From: Rhodospirillales bacterium
GTDB taxonomy: Bacteria; Vulcanimicrobiota; Vulcanimicrobiia; Vulcanimicrobiales; Vulcanimicrobiaceae
Assembly: GCA_903970385.1 (NCBI GenBank)
Contig: CAJCIN010000096.1
Location: 1-41,773 of the forward strand
Direction: 5' to 3'
Length of the DNA stretch: 41,773 bases
The translations under genes were made by a program, and so were the position numbers. Positions 1 to 8,458 of the stretch are shown here, one piece after another; positions within the stretch are counted from its first letter, which is position 1; each line of letters opens with the position of its first letter. Below the pieces are notes generated by a model. That model made no database searches and was not told the DNA's origin. It saw only the letters and a list, made by a program, of their open reading frames with translations.

Positions 1-526
1 ACGCGAGGAAATACTGCGTGTAGATCGCGAGCACCGACGTCACGACGAGCAGGATCCTCGGGCGGGCGCTCGCCCCCGAGACGAAGCCCGCGTCGAAGAG
101 CAGCCACATGACGCCGGCCGCGAGCAGTGCGAATGCGTACAGCCGGATCTCGAAGCCGGCGTACACGACGAACGGATTGAGTCCGGCGATCAGCACGAAC
201 GGCAGAGGATCGCGTTCCGGCGCGATCCGGCGACCGATCCGCGCGAAGACCCCGAACGAGAGTGCGGTGCTCAAGATCGACGGAAGACGGGCCCACCAGA
301 TCGACGCGTTCGCTTCGCGCCAGATCGCTTCCAGGACGAAATACAGCGGCGCTTGCAGCTCGAACGTGAGCGCGCGCCCGAACGCGTAGACGGGTCCGTG
401 CGCCGTCGTGGCGAGCGTGTACTCTTCGTCCGTCCAGGTGCCGAGTTGCGTCGAGACGATCGCCGCGACGGCGAGGTAGACGAGTGCGGCGCGTGCGACG
501 CGCGGTTCGAACAGCCGGTCGGCCAC
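1..526 (-). CDS. GT39/ArnT-like membrane glycosyltransferase (3' end outside window)
   Basis: The N-terminal ~175 residues of a multi-pass membrane protein; the gene runs off the left edge. The GTG start (526-524) shares one base with the TAG stop of the preceding GT2 gene (TAGTG), so translation is probably coupled. The first hydrophobic helix is followed by an acidic pair in WTDEEYTLA, then by the stretch ELQAPLYFVLEAIW and ARLPSILSTALSFGVFARIG, which is the usual opening of GT39/PMT_2 enzymes: a periplasmic acidic pair after TM1 and a PLY/PPLYY-like motif. Such enzymes transfer sugars from polyprenyl-phosphate donors at the outer face of the inner membrane. As last gene of the EPS operon it may decorate the polymer or a carrier. 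The family call rests on the N-terminus only. Confidence 0.6.
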   Translation of the reverse strand, partial: MADRLFEPRVARAALVYLAVAAIVSTQLGTWTDEEYTLATTAHGPVYAFGRALTFELQAPLYFVLEAIWREANASIWWARLPSILSTALSFGVFARIGRRIAPERDPLPFVLIAGLNPFVVYAGFEIRLYAFALLAAGVMWLLFDAGFVSGASARPRILLVVTSVLAIYTQYFLA

Positions 527-1554
527 TACGCCGCGCGCTTGCGCGAACGCGTCCACTGCAGCAGCCGGTCGGCGACGGCGGCAAGAGCGCGGCCGCCCGG
601 AGACTTCGCGAGCTCGAGCAAGGCGATCGCCGCGCCGTCGCGCGCGTCCGCTCCGTCGCACTGCGCTTCACGCAAGATTTCTTGCGACCGTGCGAAGTCG
701 TGCGCGCGGGCGTAGATACGAGCCGCGTGCCGCAATTGGATGCGACGCGCGGCGACGAACGCTCCCGCGGCTCCGTCGACGTACGCGCTCGGATCGGCCA
801 CGACGCGTTCGCCGAGCTTTGTGTCGCCGTAGCGAACGCGCCCGTAATTCGATGCGAGGCTGCCGCTGCGCCAGCAATACGCGCCGAGAATGCGTTCGAT
901 CGAGACGGCGTCCGTCGCGCGCAGGACGCGCAGATACCACTCGACGTCTTCCGCGACGAAGACGTCGCGCGCGACCGGCAGATGCTCGTCGAAGAACGTG
1001 CCGCGTTCCACGAGCAGGTCGCGGCGGACGACGACCGTCGACGTCCCGATGAAATTGCCCACCGCCAGCGCCTTCCCGAGTTCCGCGCCCGGCACGGCGA
1101 CGGCATGGCCGCCGAGCGGCGCCGTCGTCATCGCGGCGTATTGCGGCGTGGTGGCGTACGCCGAGGGTTTCGCGATGCCGCCCGACTCGTACACGCAACA
1201 GAAATCGCTCGTGATGAATTCGGCTTGCGGTCGCGCTTCGTGGGCGCGCCGGACGGCGGCGAGCTTTTCCGGATACCACACGTCGTCGGCATCGAGAAAT
1301 GCGAGCCACGGGGTACGCGCTTCCGTGAGGAGCCGGTTCCGCGTCCGGGCGATGCCGGCGTTGCGCTGCGTGACGACACGCGCGCCGAGCGACGCGGCGA
1401 TGCGTGCCGTGTCGTCCGTCGAGCCGTCGTCGACCACGAGGATCTCCGCCGCGGATTCCGTCTGCGCGCGGACGCTCGCGATCGCCGCGGCGATCCGCGA
1501 CGCTTCGTTGTACGCCGGGATCGCCGCGGTGACGGAAAACGATTCAGCGAACAC
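526..1554 (-). CDS. GT2 family glycosyltransferase
   Basis: A 342-residue cytoplasmic glycosyltransferase of the GT-A fold. Visible motifs are AIPAYNEA near residue 15, LVVDDGSTDDT near 40 (nucleotide binding) and AFLDADDVWYP near 85 (the DxD-type metal/UDP-sugar site). A later acidic stretch, VAEDVEWYLRVL near 220, fits the catalytic-base region of GT2 enzymes. The last ~100 residues are helical and rich in Ala/Arg, with no TM segment. It would add one sugar of the repeat unit from a nucleotide-sugar donor to a lipid-linked intermediate. The start lies inside the end of the polymerase gene (11-base overlap) and the stop overlaps the next gene by one base, so it sits tightly in the operon. 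Sugar specificity cannot be read. Confidence 0.88.
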   Translation of the reverse strand: MFAESFSVTAAIPAYNEASRIAAAIASVRAQTESAAEILVVDDGSTDDTARIAASLGARVVTQRNAGIARTRNRLLTEARTPWLAFLDADDVWYPEKLAAVRRAHEARPQAEFITSDFCCVYESGGIAKPSAYATTPQYAAMTTAPLGGHAVAVPGAELGKALAVGNFIGTSTVVVRRDLLVERGTFFDEHLPVARDVFVAEDVEWYLRVLRATDAVSIERILGAYCWRSGSLASNYGRVRYGDTKLGERVVADPSAYVDGAAGAFVAARRIQLRHAARIYARAHDFARSQEILREAQCDGADARDGAAIALLELAKSPGGRALAAVADRLLQWTRSRKRAA

Positions 1555-3007
1555 GCGCCGGAACTCGTTCCCTACGAGCGGCGGTGGCGACGGGCACGGG
1601 GGCGCGCGTGCGGAGCGGCGATCGTTCGAGCCGTAGCACGCGCGGGACGGCCTGGTTCAGCAGCATGAGCGCCATCGAGTGCGCGAGCCAGATGTACTTG
1701 ATCAACGTGGGATCGATGGAGAGCGACATCGCGAACAGCGCGACGATCGAACCCTCGAGCGCGAGCCGTAGCCCGAACCATTCGCTCGTTTTCGGAATGA
1801 TCTTGAGCTGCCGGAAGCTGACGTACCATGCGGCGAGCAAGACGATGAGCCCGACGATGCCGAGCTCCGTCACGCCGCCGACGAGGATGCTGTGGCTCGG
1901 CCGCGACCATCCCTGGAACGCCGCTTGATACACGTTGATGAAGTTGCGGTCGTACGTGAGCTGATAGGAGCCGACGCCGGAGCCGAACATCAGGTGTTCG
2001 CGAAGCGAATACAACCCGGTTTGCCAGATGAACGTGCGGCCGCTCGCGGAGCCCTGCTGTCCCGACGGATCGTTCGCGAAGCGCTCGTAGACGCTCGGAA
2101 TCAGCAGCGTCACCACGCCGATGAGGCCGACGAACGCGCCGACTTGGACGCGATACTTGCTGCGGATGCCGAAATAGATGAAGATCGCGACCGAGGCGAT
2201 GAACGCTCCGCGCGAGCCCGTGACGAGCAGACCGGCCATGAGCACGAGCGTCGCGCCGCCGGCAGCGATGCGCGCGACGAGCCGGTCGGAAAAGAACGTG
2301 AAGCACATCGCGATCGCGATCGGCAAGATGAAGCTCGCGGCGAAGTAGTTGAAATCGATCGCGTACTTTCCGCCGAGGGTGATGTCGACGCGCGTGCCGT
2401 GGCTCGACGTGTTGCCGGTCGCATATTGCTCGAGCGCGAAGAGCGACGCGACGAGGCCGCAGCCGATGAGCAGCCAGAGTGCGATCATGAACTCGCCGCG
2501 CGTCGCCGGATACATCGCGAGAATCGTCATGAACGAGAACAGCTGCAGGACGGTGAGCGTGATGACGGTGCCGTTGGCCGGATCGCTCGTCCAGAGCAGC
2601 GATCCCGCCATGTAGAGCGTCAGACCGGCCCAGAAATACCACGATCGATGCGGGACGTACGCCTTGCGCAGCAACAGCGCGTGCAGCACCATCGTGCCGA
2701 CCGTGGCGATGGCGATGAGTTTCCCGAGCGTCGATCCTCCGCCCGAGACTTGCAGCAGCGCGTCGAACGGCAGCGTGACGAGGTAGAGCGCGAACGGGAA
2801 GATCATCGGATACCGAAACGCGAAAAACGCGCAGACGGGCAGCAGTCCGACGACGACGGGCAGCGCGTAGTTCGGTTCGAGACCGCTCTGCGCTTTCATG
2901 ATGGCGGCGAAGGCGACGAAAAGGTACAGCAAGCCGGCGAGGACGACGCCGGCTTTCTCGACGGAAAACCGGAACCGTTCGTTCCGGGCTTCGGGGAACA
3001 GGATCAT
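1544..3007 (-). CDS. O-antigen ligase / Wzy-like polymerase
   Basis: A 487-residue polytopic membrane protein with about 11-12 hydrophobic segments. It carries the Wzy_C/O-antigen ligase signatures: VTGSRGAFIA (about residue 265), SGRTFIWQTGLYSLREH followed by MFGSGVGSYQ in the large periplasmic loop (about 325-350), and a downstream HSILVGGVTELGIVGL. The family joins undecaprenyl-linked repeat units, or transfers polymer to an acceptor, at the periplasmic face. In an operon with Wza- and Wzc-like proteins, polymerisation of EPS repeats is the likeliest role. The Arg-rich C-terminal tail is cytoplasmic. ATG at 3007 lies 5 bases after the stop of the receiver gene. Polymerase and ligase cannot be separated by sequence alone. 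I saw no Wzx flippase in the window. Confidence 0.85.
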   Translation of the reverse strand: MILFPEARNERFRFSVEKAGVVLAGLLYLFVAFAAIMKAQSGLEPNYALPVVVGLLPVCAFFAFRYPMIFPFALYLVTLPFDALLQVSGGGSTLGKLIAIATVGTMVLHALLLRKAYVPHRSWYFWAGLTLYMAGSLLWTSDPANGTVITLTVLQLFSFMTILAMYPATRGEFMIALWLLIGCGLVASLFALEQYATGNTSSHGTRVDITLGGKYAIDFNYFAASFILPIAIAMCFTFFSDRLVARIAAGGATLVLMAGLLVTGSRGAFIASVAIFIYFGIRSKYRVQVGAFVGLIGVVTLLIPSVYERFANDPSGQQGSASGRTFIWQTGLYSLREHLMFGSGVGSYQLTYDRNFINVYQAAFQGWSRPSHSILVGGVTELGIVGLIVLLAAWYVSFRQLKIIPKTSEWFGLRLALEGSIVALFAMSLSIDPTLIKYIWLAHSMALMLLNQAVPRVLRLERSPLRTRAPVPVATAARRERVPARVR

Positions 3008-3012
3008 GCCGC

Positions 3013-3384
3013 TTAGCGCGTGCCGGCCGCTTCGCTCGCGAGCGCGTGACGGAGGGTGCGCACGATCTTCTCCTCACCCTCGCCCTTCGAACAGAGTGCC
3101 GTCGCGCCCGAGATCACGCACGTGGCCGCGAACAGCGCGTCGGTCGTCTCCGAAAGCGCGAAGACGGCCGCCGACTGCGCCGCCTCGCGGATGCGGCAGA
3201 GCGCCGTCGGGCCGCTACGCTCGAGGTAATCGATGTCGACGAACACCGCGGCCGGATCGTGCGCGGTGATGTCGCGCGAGTCGACGCTCGGGCTCGTCGC
3301 GACGACGTCGTACCCGGCGCTACGCAGCAAGCGCTGGAGAAACGGCACGAAGATCGCCTGCGGCTCGATCAGATAGGTGCGCAC
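3013..3384 (-). CDS. Stand-alone receiver-domain protein (atypical)
   Basis: A 123-residue protein made only of a CheY-like receiver fold. The phospho-acceptor Asp is present (D50 in AAVFVDID), as are the switch Ser (S78) and conserved Lys (K100). The usual N-terminal Asp-Asp metal pocket is replaced by IEP (E7-P8). No output domain follows. The GTG start at 3384 comes one base after the stop of the LuxR-type regulator, and the polymerase follows 5 bases later, so it is co-expressed with EPS machinery. It may be a phosphate sink, an antagonist or a protein-protein regulator of the EPS apparatus. A distant relative lies in the divergent arm at 10810-11217. Confidence 0.75.
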   Translation of the reverse strand: MRTYLIEPQAIFVPFLQRLLRSAGYDVVATSPSVDSRDITAHDPAAVFVDIDYLERSGPTALCRIREAAQSAAVFALSETTDALFAATCVISGATALCSKGEGEEKIVRTLRHALASEAAGTR

Positions 3385-3385
3385 G

Positions 3386-4042
3386 TCAACTCACGATTCC
3401 GTTGCGAACGGCGTAGACGGCGACGCCCGAGCGCGCGTTGACTTTCAACTTCGCGAGGATGTGGCTCACGTGGTTCTTCACGGTCTTCTCCGAGAGCGAG
3501 AGACGCGTTCCGATCTCGCGATTCGAGAGTCCGTCCGCGATCAACCGGACGATCTCGAACTCGCGACCGGAGAGTTCGTTCGGCTCGTTCGAGCGTCCCG
3601 AACGGCGACGCAACATCGCGCCCGCCAGACGCGGATCGGCGTAATAGTCTCCGCGCGCGATCGAATGCACGATTTCGATCATCATCTGCGGCGAGGTATC
3701 CTTTACGACGTAGGCCGCCGCTTTCGCGGACAGCGCGCGTTGCATGATGCGCGGCCGCGCCTGCGCGGACAGGACGCAGATCCGGCTCTGCGGTGAGGCG
3801 CTCTCGCACGCGTCGATCGCCTCTTCGATCGGCTGCGGCAGACCGTCGAGATCGATGACGATCACGTCCGGGCGCAGCTTCGCGATCTCGGTCCGGTCGA
3901 CCGCGGGCGCGTCGGCGACCACGCACAGGAGCGGATCCTGTGCGTAGACGTGACGCAACGCCTCGACCACGAGCTTGTGCGGCTCGATGAGATGGATCGA
4001 GACACTGGCTCGCGCGCCGGCGAGCGGTCGTTGCAGATTCAT
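3386..4042 (-). CDS. LuxR/NarL-type response regulator
   Basis: A 218-residue regulator. The receiver is residues ~14-135, with phospho-acceptor D64 in VIVIDLDG, S92 and K114 (YVVKDTSP). The LuxR-type HTH is ~153-216, with LSGREFEIVRLIADGLSNRE and LSEKTVKNHVSHILAKL. The acidic pair that binds Mg is LIEP (E20-P21) instead of DD, so phosphorylation chemistry may be altered. No histidine kinase is encoded nearby. The start overlaps the Wzc-like gene stop (ATGA), placing the regulator inside the operon it may control. It is a close paralogue of the regulator at 11383-12018, sharing IDLDG, RICVLS, VKD-SP, DPR-AG, LLRRRS-like and KTVKNHVS blocks. Confidence 0.9.
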   Translation of the reverse strand: MNLQRPLAGARASVSIHLIEPHKLVVEALRHVYAQDPLLCVVADAPAVDRTEIAKLRPDVIVIDLDGLPQPIEEAIDACESASPQSRICVLSAQARPRIMQRALSAKAAAYVVKDTSPQMMIEIVHSIARGDYYADPRLAGAMLRRRSGRSNEPNELSGREFEIVRLIADGLSNREIGTRLSLSEKTVKNHVSHILAKLKVNARSGVAVYAVRNGIVS

Positions 4043-6219
4043 GCAGGGCTCTCAGGGGGCAGAGGGATCGATTGACCGGCTCCGAGATAGTAGCTCGCCG
4101 CTTCGCGACGATCCGGGCTCGTGCGATTGAGCACGACGCCGAGGACGTTGATGCTGCCCACCATGCGCAGCTTGTCGATGGCCGACCGTACGTTGCGGCC
4201 TTCCGAGGTGGCGGACGAAACGACGAGGACCGTGCCGTCCGTCTTGATGCCGAGCACGACGCTGTCGACGACGGGACGTAGCGCCGGACAATCGACGATC
4301 ACGTAATCGAAGCGCTCGACCGCGCGTTTGAGGAGTGCATCGAACGCGTTGCTCTGGAGCAGCCCGACGGGATTCGGCGCGGAGCGGCCGCTCGTGATCG
4401 CGAAGACGCCCGCGTGCTCGGTCTGGCGCACCGCGTCGTCGAAGGACGCGACGCCGACGAGGACGTCGGAGAGACCCTTCTCGTTCGCCATGCGCAGCTT
4501 CTCGTGCATGCTCGGTCGCCGCAGATCCGCATCGATGATCAGCACGCGGGATTTCATCTGGCCCATGCTGATCGCGGCGTTGAGGGCGATCGTCGATTTA
4601 CCGTCGCCTTGTTCCGCGCTCGTGAACGCGATCGTTCGCGGCGGGTGGCTCGACGAGTAGCGCAGCGACGCGACCAGCGCGTAGAACGCCTCGACCGCGA
4701 GCGGCTTGAGCCAATCGCTCTTGTCCTCGAGCGCGTCGATTTTCGGAATCATCGCGAGCACCGGCATGCCGAGGCGCTCTTTGACGTCGTCTTCCGTGCG
4801 GAAGCGATCGTCGAAGAACTCGGCGATGAACACCGCGGTGACCGCGAGGATCAAGCCGACGATGAACCCGAGCAGCACGTTGAACGAGACGTTCGGCGTC
4901 ACGCTGTAGACCGCGGGATTCGCGGCCTGCGTGACGGAGACGTCGCTGAGCGCGGTCGTCTTCGAGATCACGGCGTCCTGATATTTTTGCTGGAGCGCGA
5001 GATAGACGCCCTCGGCGGATTTCGCCGAGCGCTGCAGATCGACGATGCGCCGCGACTCGCTCGGCAACTGCAGGATCTTCGGTTGCGCGGCGCTGACCTG
5101 GCTCGACAACGTCTTGGCCTGCGAGTTCGCCGAAGCGATCTGCGCCTGCAACGTCGCGGCTTGCTGCGTCAGCTGCTGATAGACGGGATTCGGAATGCTC
5201 GACGAACCCGCGGACACCGATTTCGGCTGCGTCTTGAGCTCGCGTTCGGCTTCCGCGAGTTGCGAGCGCAACGACACGACGGTCGGGTAATCGTCCGTGT
5301 ATTGTTTGCGCGCCGCATCGAGGTTGAGCTTGAGCGTCTCGATCTGCGCCTGCAACTGCGTCGCCACGGGATTGTTCGCGGTCGTCGCCGTGCCGATGAC
5401 GGTCGGCGGCGTCGCATTCAGCTGCTCTTCGGTCGATTCGAGCTGCGCGGCGTACTGCTTCGCGTCGAGTTCGGCCGACTGCTGTTTGCTCTCGAGCGCG
5501 GCGATCTGCGTGAGATCGTTCTGCGTTTGCGTCGTGAGATCGGCGATGCCGGTCTGCTCTTGATACGCTTCGAGCGCGGCTTGCGCGGCGCGCATGTGCG
5601 CCTCCGCGTCCGGCATCTCGCGCTGCAGGAACGTGATCGCGGAATCGGCTTGACCGCCGATCAGCTGCCGTTCGCGCTCGATGAACGTGCTCGCGAAATC
5701 GTTCGCGATCCGCGCGGACGTGTCCGGATCGCGCCAGCTCACGGAGAGCGCGAGGATCGCGGTATTCGTGACCGGCTTGACGAGCACGTGCGAGAGCAGC
5801 CCCGCGACCGTCGTATTGAGGTTGAGATCCTTGATGACTTGCAACGCGACGGGCGACTGCTGCAAGAGTTCCGCGTAGGTTTCGGACGACTGCTGGCCGG
5901 TCGCGGCGAGCAGGGCGTTGAGCACCGGGAGATTGGTGCCGGCCTCGTTCGTCGCCGTCGGCTGGTTCGCGGCGCTGCCGCCCGAGATCAGTTTCACCGC
6001 CGTCGTGTACTTCTTCGGGGTGGCCAGCGTGAAGATGGCGACCGCCGCGAAGAACACCGTCCAGACGGCCAGCAGCAGCTTGCGCCGGCGCCACAAGATC
6101 TTGAAGAGCCGGCGCGGGTCGAGATCGCGCGAGATCGTGTCGACCGGCTGCGAAAAGTCGATGCCGAGCGGCGCGGCCGTGGCGGGCAGGTTGTACGGGT
6201 TTTGCGGGTTGTCGAGCAC
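4039..6219 (-). CDS. Wzc-like polysaccharide co-polymerase / BY-type tyrosine kinase
   Basis: A 726-residue inner-membrane protein. A Wzz domain starts near residue 30 (RRLFKILWRRRKLLLAVWTV leads into TM1), followed by a long periplasmic coiled coil (~190-430, rich in Gln/Ala/Leu) and TM2 near 455 (VLLGFIVGLILAVTAVFIAE). The C-terminal kinase has Walker A SAEQGDGKST (~540), Walker A' VLIIDADLRRP (~565) and Walker B DYVIVDCPA (~640). BY-kinases control chain length and assembly through autophosphorylation of a C-terminal Tyr cluster. Here the tail has only two adjacent Tyr (SYYLGAG), much poorer than in E. coli Wzc. ATG at 6219 lies two bases after the Wza-like gene stop, and its stop overlaps the response regulator start. 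Confidence 0.93.
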   Translation of the reverse strand: MLDNPQNPYNLPATAAPLGIDFSQPVDTISRDLDPRRLFKILWRRRKLLLAVWTVFFAAVAIFTLATPKKYTTAVKLISGGSAANQPTATNEAGTNLPVLNALLAATGQQSSETYAELLQQSPVALQVIKDLNLNTTVAGLLSHVLVKPVTNTAILALSVSWRDPDTSARIANDFASTFIERERQLIGGQADSAITFLQREMPDAEAHMRAAQAALEAYQEQTGIADLTTQTQNDLTQIAALESKQQSAELDAKQYAAQLESTEEQLNATPPTVIGTATTANNPVATQLQAQIETLKLNLDAARKQYTDDYPTVVSLRSQLAEAERELKTQPKSVSAGSSSIPNPVYQQLTQQAATLQAQIASANSQAKTLSSQVSAAQPKILQLPSESRRIVDLQRSAKSAEGVYLALQQKYQDAVISKTTALSDVSVTQAANPAVYSVTPNVSFNVLLGFIVGLILAVTAVFIAEFFDDRFRTEDDVKERLGMPVLAMIPKIDALEDKSDWLKPLAVEAFYALVASLRYSSSHPPRTIAFTSAEQGDGKSTIALNAAISMGQMKSRVLIIDADLRRPSMHEKLRMANEKGLSDVLVGVASFDDAVRQTEHAGVFAITSGRSAPNPVGLLQSNAFDALLKRAVERFDYVIVDCPALRPVVDSVVLGIKTDGTVLVVSSATSEGRNVRSAIDKLRMVGSINVLGVVLNRTSPDRREAASYYLGAGQSIPLPPESPA

Positions 6220-6221
6220 GA

Positions 6222-7163
6222 TCAGAACCGCAAGAGGCCGGAGAGCGTGTAGAGGATGCTGCTCATACCAGTCTTTGTCGGCGATGTGGGCACGTAAACG
6301 ACGTCGCCCTTCTGCAAGATCACGTCGTGCGACGTATCACCCTTTTTCAGCACGTCGTACAGGTTGACGGTCTTGACCGTCTTCGCGCCGTTCTCGCCGG
6401 CCCGCGTCACCGTGACGTTGTTGAGATCGGCGTGCTCCTGGGTCGCGGTGCCGGCGCGGGCGACCGCCATCGCCACGTCGTCACCTTCGCGCACCATCAC
6501 GTCGCCCGGCTTGTCGACGGCGCCGATGATCTCGATTTGGAGCAGCGTCGGCGCGGGGATGTAGATCGTCTCGCCGCTCGCGACGGTGATGTTGGACGCC
6601 GCGTCACCGTCGTGGAGGAGCTTCTGGAGGGACACGGTTCCGACCGTACCGTCCGGATACTGGAGGCGCGCCTCGGGGAACGTCCCGTCCGTCGGCCCGA
6701 GTCCGCCCGCCGCGGCGAGCGCGTCCGTCAGGCGCGTCGGCGGCGGGAGCGTGTACTTGCCCGGCGTCTTGACGTTGCCGAGCACGAGCGCCTCGACGGG
6801 TCCGACGAGGACGACCGCGATCGTGACCTTCGGGTCGCGCAGATACTTCCGGAGCTTTCGCGCCACCGCGTCGCTCGCTTCGCCCGTGGTGAGGCCGCCG
6901 ATGAAGACGTTACCGGCGAGCGGTACCGAGATCGAGCCGCCCTGCAAGACCCGCAGCGGCGCCGTCGGCGTGAGCGTCGTCTCGCCGAACACCGTCAGCG
7001 AGACTTCGTCGCCCTGGCGGATGCGATAGTCGCGCGGCGACTGCACCGTGGCTTCGGACGGCGTGTACTGATTCGTCTGCGCGCCCGCGGGACGTGCGAA
7101 CTGCGGCGCGATCATAAACAGCGCGGCAGCGACCCAGACGAGGCTCGAGGTTCTACGTGACAT
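6222..7163 (-). CDS. Wza-like polysaccharide export protein (SLBB domains)
   Basis: A 313-residue exported protein. The N-terminal signal peptide (MSRRTSSLVWVAAALFMIAP, then PAGAQ) has no lipobox Cys, unlike E. coli Wza. The Poly_export domain is ~45-125 (YRIRQGDEVSLTVFGE through VFIGGLTTGEASDAVARKL). Two SLBB-type segments follow: LVLGNVKTPGKYTLPPPTRL and IEIIGAVDKPGDVMVREGDD. The protein forms the periplasmic/outer-membrane conduit for EPS and docks on the Wzc-like partner encoded 2 bases downstream. I chose ATG 7163 because it gives the signal peptide and has GGAG 7 bases upstream. The reading frame stays open far upstream into the GT4 gene, but that stretch is Arg-rich and not homologous. 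No C-terminal amphipathic OM helix is evident, so the pore type is uncertain. Confidence 0.92.
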   Translation of the reverse strand: MSRRTSSLVWVAAALFMIAPQFARPAGAQTNQYTPSEATVQSPRDYRIRQGDEVSLTVFGETTLTPTAPLRVLQGGSISVPLAGNVFIGGLTTGEASDAVARKLRKYLRDPKVTIAVVLVGPVEALVLGNVKTPGKYTLPPPTRLTDALAAAGGLGPTDGTFPEARLQYPDGTVGTVSLQKLLHDGDAASNITVASGETIYIPAPTLLQIEIIGAVDKPGDVMVREGDDVAMAVARAGTATQEHADLNNVTVTRAGENGAKTVKTVNLYDVLKKGDTSHDVILQKGDVVYVPTSPTKTGMSSILYTLSGLLRF

Positions 7164-7216
7164 GGATGTCTCCAGAATAGCGTCCGAACGAAATTTGCCG
7201 AAGCGGCCCATAGCCC

Positions 7217-8458
7217 TTACCGCAGGGACTTCCGACCCTCGCGCGACGGTACTGCCGCCGCACGCCAGGGTGCACTCGAGAGAAGCAACTCGGTGAGCCG
7301 TCGCGTCGTCTCGCCCGTTTCGAAGAGGGCGAGCACGCGGTCGCGGCCGCGAGCGCCGAGCTCCGCGCGCAGAGCGGCATCGCCGGCGAGCCGTTCGATC
7401 GCGGCCGCGAGCGCTTCGGGATCGCGCTGCGGGACGAGCAGCCCGTTCGTCGCGTCGACGAGTTCGGGTATGCTGCCCGTCTGCGTCGCGACGATCGGAA
7501 GGCGCGCCGCCATCGCCTCCATGAGCGCGACCGGAATGCCCTCGTGTTCGCCGTCCTGTTCGGTGCTCGCGAGCACGACGAGGTCGTAGTCGCCCGCCTC
7601 GAGCGACGCGACGAGTTTGCCGTGCGGGACGTTGCCGAGCATCCGGACGCGGTCGGCGAGCCCGTGGCGCTCGACGAGCGCGGCGACCTCCGTCGCGATC
7701 TCGCCGTCGCCCGCGAGATCGCAGGCGAAGGCAACGCCGCGATCGCGCAGCCGGGCGAGCGCGTCCAGCAGAAACCGGTGGCCCTTCCACTCGCACATGC
7801 GCGCCGAGCAGAGGATGCGCGTCGTCCGTGCCGGCGGGGCCGCGACCGGAGCCTCCGGCGCGCGGACGCCGAGGTGCACGGTGACGCACTTCGCGCGGAG
7901 GTCGGCCGGCAGAAGGTCTTGCAGATGCCCGCAATTGCGCGCCGAGATCACGCGGACGAACTCCGCGGCGCGCACCTTCGGCACCGTGAGATTGTCGTAG
8001 AAGATGTCGTGCTGGTGCGCCGTGATGCTGAACGGAATGCCGGTCAATCGCGACGCGACGTAGACGATCGTCGCCGAACTCGTCATCCAATTCACGTGCA
8101 TGTGCTCGATGCCGAGGCGCCGCGCTTCGTGCGCGAGCGCGAGCGCCTTCGGGAACAAGACGAGGTTCACGGCGCGCGCTCGCAGCGCGCATTTGCCGAA
8201 GGCGACGGCGGCGAACGCGGCGAGTACGCCCGCGGGATCGCGCGCGAACTCGCGCGCCGCGAGCGCGGCGACGCGTGCGTCGAAGAGTCCGATGTAGTGC
8301 GGCGTCGCTCCGAGTTCCGGATAACGATCCACGTTCTGCGTGGCGCGCGTCGGGATCAGCACGACGTCGAACGCCTCGCCGAGCGACTCGACTTCGGGCT
8401 CGAAGAATTGCTCGGCGAATGCGAACGGAAAGCGAGCGGAAACGTATGCGAGCTTCAT
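7217..8458 (-). CDS. GT4 family glycosyltransferase
   Basis: A 413-residue retaining glycosyltransferase of the GT-B fold. The N-terminal acceptor-binding half includes HMHVNWMTSSATIVYVAS and FSITAHQHDIFYDN. The C-terminal donor-binding half has CSARMCEWKGHRFLLDAL (~220), CDLAGDGEI and VRMLGNVPHGKL, then the EX7E-type region EHEGIPVALMEAMAARLPIVAT (~315), which binds the nucleotide-sugar. Cytoplasmic; adds a sugar to the lipid-linked EPS repeat. ATG 8458 overlaps the stop of the preceding GT4 gene (ATGA). The 53 bases to the Wza-like start form the largest gap in the operon. Confidence 0.9.
   Translation of the reverse strand: MKLAYVSARFPFAFAEQFFEPEVESLGEAFDVVLIPTRATQNVDRYPELGATPHYIGLFDARVAALAAREFARDPAGVLAAFAAVAFGKCALRARAVNLVLFPKALALAHEARRLGIEHMHVNWMTSSATIVYVASRLTGIPFSITAHQHDIFYDNLTVPKVRAAEFVRVISARNCGHLQDLLPADLRAKCVTVHLGVRAPEAPVAAPPARTTRILCSARMCEWKGHRFLLDALARLRDRGVAFACDLAGDGEIATEVAALVERHGLADRVRMLGNVPHGKLVASLEAGDYDLVVLASTEQDGEHEGIPVALMEAMAARLPIVATQTGSIPELVDATNGLLVPQRDPEALAAAIERLAGDAALRAELGARGRDRVLALFETGETTRRLTELLLSSAPWRAAAVPSREGRKSLR

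Noticed and set aside
4414-6252. Long plus-strand open frame (612 codons) opposite the Wzc-like gene
   Set aside because: Arg/Glu/Asp-rich, no recognisable motif, and exactly antisense to a gene with full Wzz and kinase motifs. It is a shadow caused by high GC at third positions.
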